Shown here: piece by piece, positions 17,288-26,100 of the stretch
How positions within the stretch are numbered: the stretch's first letter is position 1
How the letters are laid out: the number at the start of each line of letters is the position of its first letter
Origin: Psychrobacter sp. P2G3
GTDB taxonomy: Bacteria > Pseudomonadota > Gammaproteobacteria > Pseudomonadales > Moraxellaceae
Assembly (NCBI RefSeq): GCF_001593285.1
Contig: NZ_CP012529.1
Location: 2,480,001 to 2,544,000 of the forward strand
Length of the DNA stretch: 64,000 nt
Reading direction: 5' to 3'
Translations under genes and position numbers: made by a program
Notes under the pieces: model-generated
What the model was told of the DNA's origin: nothing
What the model saw: the letters and a program-made list of their open reading frames with translations, nothing else
The model's database searches: none

Positions 17288-17782
17288 ATGGGCTTTCCCC
17301 TTCTCGATGCCGCGAAGCCTGATATGCCAGCTGAGAAAGTTGCACTGACTTATCATGACGGTACTTCACGCAGCGTTTATGATTCTGCGATTGAACGTCC
17401 CTATCCTGATGGCAAGCTAATCGTCTCGCGTACGGATTTAGACGGTATCATCACCCATGTGAATGATGCGTTCGTCGAAATCAGTGGCTATACGACAGAC
17501 GAGCTAATCGGTCAGCAGCACTATATATTGCGTCACCCTGATATGCCCAATGCCGCTTATCAAGATTTATGGCAAACGGTGAAAGCAGGACAAAAATGGC
17601 ATGGCTATGTCAAAAATTTATGCAAAGATGGCAGCCATTATTGGGTATATGCGACTGTCGTGCCTAATGTACGCCGTGGACAAACCGTCGGCTATACGTC
17701 CGTGCGCCGTAAGCCCTCGCGTAGCAAGATTGAAGCGGCGACTATGCAATATGCCGAAATGAAACAGAATGAGGAAGGTTAA
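17288..17782 (+). CDS. Aer-like single PAS domain protein
   Basis: 164 residues. One PAS fold spans about residues 40-145. It starts with LIVSRTDLDGIITHVNDAFVEISGYTTDELIGQQHYILRHPDMP, here noted as the 'NDAFVEISGY' and 'LRHPDMP' motifs, and ends with KDGSHYWVYATVVPN and GYTSVRRKPSR. This is the Aer/PAS_3 subtype, which often binds FAD and senses redox state. The usual methyl-accepting or output domain is absent, so the signal must pass to another protein. A strong Shine-Dalgarno (AGGAGG at 17277-17282) precedes ATG 17288. Only 3 bp separate it from the PhnD-like gene, so the two are translationally linked. Confidence 0.85.
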   Translation: MGFPLLDAAKPDMPAEKVALTYHDGTSRSVYDSAIERPYPDGKLIVSRTDLDGIITHVNDAFVEISGYTTDELIGQQHYILRHPDMPNAAYQDLWQTVKAGQKWHGYVKNLCKDGSHYWVYATVVPNVRRGQTVGYTSVRRKPSRSKIEAATMQYAEMKQNEEG

Positions 17783-17785
17783 ATC

Positions 17786-18541
17786 ATGAACGAGAAGATG
17801 TATAACCTATTAATCGCCCCTGATTTTTCGCCTGATCATTTTGCAGGTTGGCATATGTTTAACACCTTAATCCAAAAGCGTGCGGACATTCACTTGCATC
17901 TCAATACACCGACCTCTCATGCTGAACAAGAAGAGATGGTCGATGCCGGTGACATACATATTATCTATGCCAATCCTTTTGATGCTGCCGCTTTGATTCG
18001 TGAAAAAGGCTATCGCGCCATCGCACGCCCAATCGGTAAATCTGATGAAATGGTCATTGCATCGGCCGCCAATAGTGACATTAATCACTTAGAAGATTTG
18101 ACCAAAGGCGCAACCATCGCTATGGCAGACAACCGCGATGTGAAGCTTATCGGTCTGCGCTTACTAGAAGCGGTAGACTTAGAAGAAGCAGATCTAAACT
18201 GGGAAGTGACCGAAACCTATCAAGCAGCGGCAAGGCAAGTTATCAAAGGTAACGCACAAGCTGCGTTCTTCTTAGCAGAAATCTTTCATAGCTTCTCACG
18301 TTTGACCAAAGCACAACTGTCAGTACTGATCGAAAGTGATTTGGCAGATATTAGTCATGTGCTACTGATTAAAGATGATTTCACTGAGGCGGACGCATTG
18401 AGTCAGGCGATACTCACCTTTCATCAAGATGATAGCGGTAAAGAGGCGCTTACCGAGCTTGGTATGCCGCAAGGCTTTGAGGCGATGAGCGAAGAAGATG
18501 GCGAGTTTATGTTGGATTTGATGGAAACCTTACTTGATTAA
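17786..18541 (+). CDS. PhnD-like substrate-binding fold protein without signal peptide
   Basis: 251 residues resembling PhnD/phosphonate-type periplasmic binding proteins: YNLLIAPDFSPDHFAGWHMFNTL at the start, then GDIHIIYANPFDAAALIREKGYRAIARP, a hinge with DEMVIASAANSDI and DLTKGATIAMADNRDVKLIGLRLLEA. In known family members the N-terminus carries an export signal; here the protein begins directly with the first strand, so it should stay in the cytoplasm. That makes a sensor role more likely than transport, and no ABC permease or ATPase adjoins it. It starts 3 bp after the PAS gene, suggesting the pair work together. The ligand is unknown. Confidence 0.7.
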   Translation: MNEKMYNLLIAPDFSPDHFAGWHMFNTLIQKRADIHLHLNTPTSHAEQEEMVDAGDIHIIYANPFDAAALIREKGYRAIARPIGKSDEMVIASAANSDINHLEDLTKGATIAMADNRDVKLIGLRLLEAVDLEEADLNWEVTETYQAAARQVIKGNAQAAFFLAEIFHSFSRLTKAQLSVLIESDLADISHVLLIKDDFTEADALSQAILTFHQDDSGKEALTELGMPQGFEAMSEEDGEFMLDLMETLLD

Positions 18542-18625
18542 GTTTTAAAAGGTCGTTCCTTTATAAAATCATGTATCGTCTGTCGCGCTAAAACCTATAA
18601 TATCCCTTATATTAAGGATACCGTC

Positions 18626-19330
18626 ATGGCTGATTTATTTCCAACTGACGAGTTACTTTTACATAAAAGCGGCGAGATGACTGCACGTCGCACGTTTCGT
18701 TATTACTCTCGGAAGATTTTCGCCGCGCCCAATAACCGCTACTATCACGAACAACGTATCAATGCCGCTTTGATGCTTAATGAAAAAGAACCGCTACAAG
18801 GCGCGGTCGCTGACTTTTTCTTTGGCTGTTGGTATGACATTCCTTACGATGTCAAAGATATCTTTGCTCGTATTCAAGGTCGCCTGCATCCGCAGATAGA
18901 GCACGCCTTTCATAACTGTATCAACAAGCTTGATTATATAAGGCACAGCAGTGAGTTTGCGACGCGCTGGAGCGTACTGGTAACGCCATCGTTGAACGTG
19001 CAAACCCATCGCCTACGTATCAGCAGTGATGATGCCAAAGAGATCGCTCGGAACATTACCAATGAGCTAATGAGCGCACGTGATGCGGCGGACTGGAATA
19101 CGATTGAGCAAATTGAGCGTGAATTTTTTGCTCATTGCTTGGCTTGTAATGATCGCTTAGCCTTCTCTATCGTTTGGTTTCGCTTAGGTAAAAGCGACTG
19201 GCAATTTGATGAACACTGGAGTGATTGCCAACAGCAATTAGAACAAACGGGTTCAACTTCTACAAAAGAAATCTTAGGCTCTAAGCCAGTAAAAAACACG
19301 CTAAGCTTAGACAACAAGGCAAGCGCGTAG
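18626..19330 (+). CDS. Unrecognised cytoplasmic protein of the roadblock-PAS cluster
   Basis: 234 residues, no signal peptide or membrane helix. I do not recognise the family. It is rich in aromatic residues and His in the first half (RTFRYYSRKIF, FFFGCWYDIPYDVKDIF), with predicted helices at about 130-165 (SSDDAKEIARNITNELMSARDAADW) and a conserved-looking CLACND near residue 175. The last 30 residues are polar and probably disordered. A good Shine-Dalgarno (AAGGATACCGTC) precedes ATG 18626. It lies 84 bp after the PhnD-like gene and 69 bp before the next member, so cotranscription is likely. Confidence 0.7.
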   Translation: MADLFPTDELLLHKSGEMTARRTFRYYSRKIFAAPNNRYYHEQRINAALMLNEKEPLQGAVADFFFGCWYDIPYDVKDIFARIQGRLHPQIEHAFHNCINKLDYIRHSSEFATRWSVLVTPSLNVQTHRLRISSDDAKEIARNITNELMSARDAADWNTIEQIEREFFAHCLACNDRLAFSIVWFRLGKSDWQFDEHWSDCQQQLEQTGSTSTKEILGSKPVKNTLSLDNKASA

Positions 19331-19399
19331 CTATTGCTGGTTTAACATTGCAACTGATTAACCCCTATTTTATTCCATCCTGTCGATAAGGTAACTTTT

Positions 19400-20014
19400 A
19401 TGTCCACTTTTGATGATGCTGACAAAACCTATATTACCTTAACCCCTGCTGGCGTGTTTGAAGCATTTTCCCAAAGTAAACCAACCGCACAGCAGTTGGC
19501 ATTACAGGCACTGTTGTCACATCGCGAGACGATGCTGGTCGCAGCATGGCTGGAGGAGTATTCAGAACGATGGTTAAATAACTTCGTTGAACAAGGTTTC
19601 ATTGAAAAGCTATCTACCTTTTTGCCCGCTCCCCACTTACCACTTGATCAGTTTTTGCCGTATGTGGTGGCAAGCTTATCCGGCAAGCGCCGCGCTGCCA
19701 TCGCTTCAGACGAAGGGTTTTGTTTGGCGCGCATTGGCTACAGCCAAGAAGAAGCCGACATGCTTAGCGTAGCGGCAGCGGACTTCTCTGGATTTATGTT
19801 ACGTCAAAGACAGCGCGGCTGGGCAGTTGAAAGCCAAGCGATATCTTTCTTCCAACAAGTTGATTTATTGATTCCTGAGACCAGCTTTGTATTTTTGTGG
19901 ATCGATGGTGGCGGCTATGCACTTATTATCGACGGTGAACCCTTGACCAATAATCGCGCCTTTGTTGAGCTAATCTGGGGCATCAAAACCTCTGGGCTAC
20001 GATTTGATAACTAA
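19400..20014 (+). CDS. Unrecognised protein, C-terminal half possibly a degenerate roadblock domain
   Basis: 204 residues. The N-terminal half is helical. From about residue 95 the order of elements resembles the roadblock protein at 16736: a strand and turn RAAIASDEGFCLARIG (compare ASALISNDGLMIASAL), a helix with SVAAADFSGFMLRQ (compare MSAALLSLGDRAG), then strands VESQAISFFQQ and SFVFLWIDGGGYALIID. This similarity is by eye and weak. A good Shine-Dalgarno (AAGGTAACTTTT) precedes ATG 19400. If real, two roadblock proteins bracket the PAS and PhnD-like genes, which suggests a heterodimeric scaffold or GTPase regulator. Confidence 0.65.
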   Translation: MSTFDDADKTYITLTPAGVFEAFSQSKPTAQQLALQALLSHRETMLVAAWLEEYSERWLNNFVEQGFIEKLSTFLPAPHLPLDQFLPYVVASLSGKRRAAIASDEGFCLARIGYSQEEADMLSVAAADFSGFMLRQRQRGWAVESQAISFFQQVDLLIPETSFVFLWIDGGGYALIIDGEPLTNNRAFVELIWGIKTSGLRFDN

Positions 20015-20161
20015 AGCTCCATTATAAAAAAACGTCAATGCAAAATATAACTTCGTCAAGGCATGACTTCGTACTGAAACTCTCCGATATCAAGCAATCG
20101 TGCATCTAATATGTCCAAACTAAGTGCACGCTTACAACCCATTCACTTTAAAAGTCAGCCA

Positions 20162-20237
20162 GTGCTGCTGGAATTAATTTTTGCAGCCTCTGTCACGCTG
20201 GCGAACAGCACACAAGAAAAGCTTATGCTAGTAGCAC
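20162..20237. repeat. Dispersed hairpin element, copy 4
   Basis: Arms GTGCTGCTGGAATTAATTTT (20162-20181) and AAAAGCTTATGCTAGTAGCAC (20217-20237) pair imperfectly around GCAGCCTCTGTCACGCTGG, then CGAACAGCACACAAG, a reverse-oriented relative of the 59432 core. It sits in the 480-bp gap between the roadblock cluster and the methyltransferase, where I see no other feature apart from a 49-codon frame that runs through the repeat. Confidence 0.55.
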
Positions 20238-20495
20238 GTCTTATAGAAGACTCCTTTTAATAGCAGACTTCAAAAAGCTAGCAACATCAGTAATGCTAGT
20301 AATATTAGTACCTTGCGAAATAACAATAACTCACCGAGCTATCAGGCATAATATTATCCAGTTAATCTTAAATTAATTACACCCACCTCTTTATATAGGC
20401 TGTTACTCAGTCTTTCCCACCTTTTTATTATCCAACTCCTGATAGTGGCAACCTCTGCCAATCCTTGCACTCTTGCTCATTTTTTAGGACAGTTT

Positions 20496-21161
20496 ATGAC
20501 TTCGCTTACTACTGTGCGCGTGCGTTATCAAACGATTGAAATTGGCAATACCGATATTCACATTTGCACCTTACGCGACAACCAACAATTCAGTGACCCT
20601 GACGATGAGGCACTCAATTTAGGTATTTGCTCGGCATCTTGGCCACTGTTTGGGGTGATATGGCCGTCAAGCTTGGTACTGGCTAACCATATGCTCGATT
20701 ATAATATCGCGGGTAAGCGTATATTGGAGGTCGGCTGCGGGATGGCACTATCCAGCCTACTACTTAATCATCGGCATGCGGACATCACGGCGACGGACTA
20801 TCATCCGACGGTCGAGTACTTCCTTGATCGCAATACCACGTTAAATAATAATAAAGAAATTAACTTTGAGCGCTTAGACTGGGCCGAAGACAACAGTCAA
20901 CTTGGACGCTTTGATATGATCATCGGTAGCGACCTACTCTACGAAGATCAGCATATCGATATATTGGCCGCATTCATTGATCGCCATGCCAGCTCCAACT
21001 GTGAAGTCATCATCGTTGACCCCGGTCGCGGACGCAAAAACAAGCTGACGACAAAAATGATTGAATCAGGCTTTAGTAGTCAACACATAAAACCTGAAGA
21101 TACTACTTATTTGGATCTACCGTTTAAGGGGCATATCTTGACGTTTTCTCGAAATAGTTAA
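20496..21161 (+). CDS. SAM-dependent methyltransferase, METTL21-like (Methyltransf_16)
   Basis: About 221 residues. The SAM-binding motif I is KRILEVGCGMALSSLLL (about residues 77-93), motif II acidic ADITATDYHP, and a post-motif FDMIIGSDLLYE (about 148-160). WPSSLVLANHML before motif I is typical of the class I protein-lysine or nicotinamide N-methyltransferase-like group. An upstream GTG at 20445 extends the frame, but ATG 20496 has AGGA at the right distance and begins the recognisable domain. It is monocistronic between a long gap and a convergent acetyltransferase. The substrate is not evident. Confidence 0.8.
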   Translation: MTSLTTVRVRYQTIEIGNTDIHICTLRDNQQFSDPDDEALNLGICSASWPLFGVIWPSSLVLANHMLDYNIAGKRILEVGCGMALSSLLLNHRHADITATDYHPTVEYFLDRNTTLNNNKEINFERLDWAEDNSQLGRFDMIIGSDLLYEDQHIDILAAFIDRHASSNCEVIIVDPGRGRKNKLTTKMIESGFSSQHIKPEDTTYLDLPFKGHILTFSRNS

Positions 21162-21301
21162 GATTTTTGAGAGATTTTAAAAAATCTGACTTAAAACTAT
21201 AATGGCAATTTATTAAATTTCTAACAAAAATATTTCTGATTTGTAAGAAAAAATCCTACTAACCACTATGGTTTGTATTTTTTGCCTTTAGAGTTTATTA
21301 A

Positions 21302-21880
21302 TTAACTATTAACAATAGATTCCTGCCACTGCTGTTGAGTAACCTTATACAAGACGTGCTCAGCAAGTGGATGGCTGGGATTAAGCATTGGATGATAAAA
21401 GTTTTCTTGTGTATCAGTCATACCAATACGCTGCATAATCAATTGCGAGTGCTTGTTAATAACGGCAGTAAAGGCGACGACTTCATCAAGCTCTAATGTT
21501 TTAAATGCGAACCTTAACGAGGCTCTTGCTGCCTCAGTTGCATAACCTTGTCCCCAATAGTCTTTGTGTAGTCGCCAACCAATTTCCACATTGGGCGCAA
21601 AAGGCATATCAGCATGTGCTTCATTCAAGCCAACCATACCGATAAAGGTATCCTTCTTTTCTAAACTGCCTTTTAGACTCACCGCCCAAAACCCCCAACC
21701 TTTATCTTCAATAAGCTGCTGGCACTTATTGGCTATCACATCGCTCAATGCTGGCGATAATAGCTTGGGAAAGTATTTCATTACCTCGGGATCAGCATTC
21801 ATTTCTGCAAACACCGCAAAGTCGCTTGGCTGCCATTGCCTGAGGTAGAGCCGTTCTGTTGTTAGCACTTTTTGCGTCAT
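21302..21880 (-). CDS. GNAT family N-acetyltransferase, RimJ/RimL type
   Basis: About 192 residues. The protein starts TTERLYLRQWQPSDFAVFAEMNADPEVMKYFP, recorded here as the 'TERLYLRQW' and 'NADPEVM' motifs, and continues with GWFWAV-like GWGFWAVSLKG, FIGMVGLNEAH, VEIGWRLHKDYWGQGYATEAA (the acetyl-CoA pyrophosphate loop GQGYAT) and LDEVVAFTAVINKHSQLIMQRIGM, all in RimJ/RimL order. It probably acetylates a protein N-terminus or a small amine with acetyl-CoA. A longer start at 21922 lacks a ribosome binding site; ATG 21880 follows GCAGG and matches family N-termini. It lies 76 bp downstream of the broken tautomerase gene on the same strand. Confidence 0.85.
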   Translation of the reverse strand: MTQKVLTTERLYLRQWQPSDFAVFAEMNADPEVMKYFPKLLSPALSDVIANKCQQLIEDKGWGFWAVSLKGSLEKKDTFIGMVGLNEAHADMPFAPNVEIGWRLHKDYWGQGYATEAARASLRFAFKTLELDEVVAFTAVINKHSQLIMQRIGMTDTQENFYHPMLNPSHPLAEHVLYKVTQQQWQESIVNS

Positions 21881-21956
21881 GATATTTTGCCTGCTTCGTC
21901 CAATGCCTAATTCTACTGACATCTAGTACATTCTGCACTATTAGTACGTTCTGCCG

Positions 21957-22343
<387 letters not shown>

Positions 22344-23108
22344 AAGTAAGCCTATATACTTTAGAGAAAATAATTTTATTTAATTTAATTAAAAACTCAT
22401 TTAATCACAAACCCTATTTCTTAGGAATAATAAAAAAAATATTTTATTATGATTAAATTTATATAACTTAAAATATAATCCTTAACTTATTATTTATTTA
22501 CATATTTAGAACTATTATTATATTTTGATTAAATTTATACATATATGAAAAAATTTTTACTTAAAATTTTACATCTTAATCTTTTAACCTTAAAAGACTA
22601 ATAAATAAAATTTAATATATTTTATTATTTATTAAACCATATTTATCTTTCGTCTTATCGAGAATCCATATCTTAGTAATGCTCATATAGTCTAATCGAT
22701 ACTTCGTACACTATACCTTACAAGGCATTGATAACACCTGCTTAATAATCTTAAAACAATCTCAAAACAATCTCAAAACAATGACTTTTAAAGCTATTTT
22801 TTTAGTTATATAAAACTTATAACTCATCTATGAAAAATAAAAACCTCTTATTTATATTCGTTTAAATGAATATTAAAATATCTATATACAATCTTTAAAA
22901 CGAATATTAATTATCAGTTAAAATAAAAATATAATTATGGTTTATAAAAGTTAATTAACTTCACTTTGTATTACTTTTGTATTACCATTAATTATAAATT
23001 ATTCGTTAATTAAAAGTATTAGTTATTTCTTCTCTACTAATGTCAATTTATTATCAGCAGATCTTACTGTTATCAGGCAGGGTTTTGACCACTACAGGAT
23101 GTTACCTT
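22344..23108. other. Very AT-rich leader upstream of the autotransporter gene
   Basis: About 765 bp, overwhelmingly A and T from roughly 22380 to 23000, with no credible gene. Such leaders are typical targets of H-NS-type silencers and give curved, promoter-rich DNA. I see many TATAAT-like boxes and cannot choose a promoter. No long homopolymer tract that would allow simple slippage-based phase variation was noticed. Confidence 0.6.
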
Positions 23109-26100
23109 ATGAATCGCAATTATAAAGTTATTTGGAATCAGTCATTAAACTGTTTTATGGCAGTAGCAGAATATGCGAAAAGTCGCGGCAAATCATCAAG
23201 TGCCGTCGTAAGCTCTAACGCTGCAAGTGCTTCCAATGACACGCTAACGGGAGGCGCGCAACTCTTGCGCCTTAGTGCATTGTGCGTGGGGCTAGCTAGT
23301 GCTGGATTTAGTATGCAAGCAGTAGCTGTTGTAGGAGCTAGTTCAATAGATACTAACGAGTGTCTTATTTCTGCTCTTGGCACAGATACCATGGCAGATA
23401 AGTCTACTGGTGATATCGCTATAGGCTGTGAGAGCGATGCTAGTGGTAGAAACAATATTGCAATAGGTGGTAGAGCAACGACTAAGGTAGATGCAGGAGA
23501 CATACAAGGCGCTCAAAGTATAGCCATAGGCTATGATACTCAAGTAAAAGGTGATCAATCTATAGGATTTGGTGCCAATGTACGCTCCAATAGTAGCTCA
23601 TCTATTGCAATCGGTGGTGATGATTTAGATTCAGCATCTAAGAGCAATATAGACGGTTCAACGAACAGTAATTTAAACAGTGGCGATGTCAACGAAGCTT
23701 TTAAAAAGTTCGCAGGTCGTGATTTAGTCTATACAGCTGCAGAAGGTGCAAGTAATCCAAATATTCCAGATGCAAATAGAAGACAATATATCGGCACAGA
23801 AACTGCTGGAGCTGCTTCAGTAGCTATTGGCGTACAAGCACAGTCAATCGGTGCGTTATCCACTGCATTTGGTACACAGGCTACCTCTATTGGTGTAGGT
23901 TCTACAGCTCTTGGTGTATCAGCCACTGCCACCAAGTCAGGTTCAGTCGCTCTTGGTGCTGGCGCAGAGACAGATAGCGATGCTACTTCCGAAAAGACAA
24001 TTGTAATAGGTGGCAACACCTATAACTTCGCTGGTAGTGTGTTAGATGATGTAGGTGCGGTCAAGTTAGGTGCGCAAGTCTCCGTCGGTGCAGCAGGGCT
24101 TGAACGACAAATAAAGAACGTCGCTGGTGGTAAAATTAGCACAGACAGTACTGATGCTATTAATGGTAGTCAATTAGCGGCTACCAACTCAGCACTTGAA
24201 GCTACTAATAACAATATTGTAGGCTTAACCAATGGCTCCGTAGGCCTTGTTCGTCAAGACAACGGAACAAACCCTATAACAGTTGGTAATGCTACTGGCG
24301 GCACAAGCGTTAACTTTGCTGGTACTAATGGCGTGCGTACGCTAAGCGGCCTTGCTAATGGTAATGTTACTACCGGATCAACCGAAGCTGTCACAGGTGA
24401 TCAGTTAAATACTACCAATACTCATGTCACCGACAACAGCAATCGCTCTACTGGCAACTTAGCTGCATTGGGCGGCAATGCTGCTTATGATGCGGCAAAC
24501 AATACTTATACCGCTCCAACTTATACTTTAGATGACGGTACCAATACGACTACGAATACCACGGTTAACAATGTCGGTGATGCGCTAGGCAACCTTGATA
24601 CTCGTACTACTACTAATACCACTGATATTGCGAAAGGCATCAACGTTGGCGATGGCACGACAGACAACAACTTTGCGCTAGGTAATACTATTAATGTCAC
24701 TGGTGACAGCAACCTAACCAGCAGCACCACCGCCGATGGCGTACAAGTTAGTTTAAATGAGAGCGTTGATCTTGGTGCAAATGGTAGCGTTAGAACAGGT
24801 AATACTACCGTCAATAGATCTGGTATTACTTTAACCGGTGGTACAAACCAAACAGTGACTCTAAGCAATGAAGGTCTTAATAACGGTGGCAATCGTATTA
24901 CTAAAGTTGCCGACGGTATCGTAGCTGATGACGCGGTGAATTTCGGTCAATTAGATGCAGCAGCAGGGGCTGCTGATACCAAGACTGATGCGCTAGGCAA
25001 CAGCACAGCAAGCAACTTAGGCGGCGGTGCAAGCTATAACGCTGCAACAGGTGTAGTTGAAGCACCCATCTATACCTTAAATAACGGCGATAACGATGGT
25101 AACACCACAGGCTATAACGATGTCGGTAGCGCACTAGGCAACTTAGATGGTCGCACCACGGCAAACACTTCTGGTCTTGCAGATCTGGCCTCAGGTAGAA
25201 CTGGTCTGGTTCGTCAAGACACAGGTACAAGCGCTATCACCGTTGGCGCTCAAACGGGTGGTACCAGCGTTGACTTTAGTAATTCAACAAATGAGAACCG
25301 TAAACTGACAGGCGTTGCTGCCGGAACAGCCGACAATGATGCGGTGAACGTGAGTCAATTAAATACTACCAATAGCAATGTTGCCACTAATGCTAGCAAC
25401 ATCACTGATAACGATAACCGCTCAGCAGGCAACCTAGCTGCTCTAGGTGGCGGCGCTGCTTATGATGCAGCAACTGATACCTATACTGCCCCAACCTATA
25501 CCTTGGATGACGGGACTAATACTGGCTCCAATACCACGGTCAACAACGTTGGTGGCGCTCTTAGTAATTTAGATACTCGTACCACTACTAATACCGCTGA
25601 TATTGCAAAGGGCTTTAACATTAGCGCAGCTGGTGGTACTAATGATAACGTTCAACTTGGTGAAAGCGTCAACTTCACAAATACCGACGGCAACCTAGTT
25701 GTGACCAATACTGTCGATAATGGCATTAACTACGACTTAGCAGAGAACATCAGTGTCACCCAAGCGACTATTGGTGATGCCACTAATAATACGGTATTGA
25801 CCAGCACAGCTAATGGTTTAGATGTAGGCGGTGATAAAATCACTAACCTATCCAACGGCACTATTGCTGCTGGATCAAGTGATGCAGTGACAGGTGATCA
25901 ATTAAATACTACCAATCAAAACGTTGCAGCCAACAGAACAGATATTGATACCAACACCAGCGATATCGACGACATCAACGCTGGTCGTACCGGTATCGTC
26001 CGTCAAGATGCTGGCACAGGCGCGATCACTGTTGGTGCTGCTACTGGTGGTACCAGCGTTAACTTTACTGGTACTGATGGCGTGCGTACCTTAAGTGGCC

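Noticed and set aside
20111..20260. A 49-codon plus-strand frame between the roadblock cluster and the methyltransferase
   Set aside because: It lacks a ribosome binding site, runs straight through hairpin copy 4 and shows no protein-like conservation, so it is most likely a chance frame.
23040..23108. 23-residue extension before the autotransporter signal
   Set aside because: The ESPR begins MNRNYKVIW at 23109 after AGGA. The extra residues would precede a conserved signal start and have no ribosome binding site.
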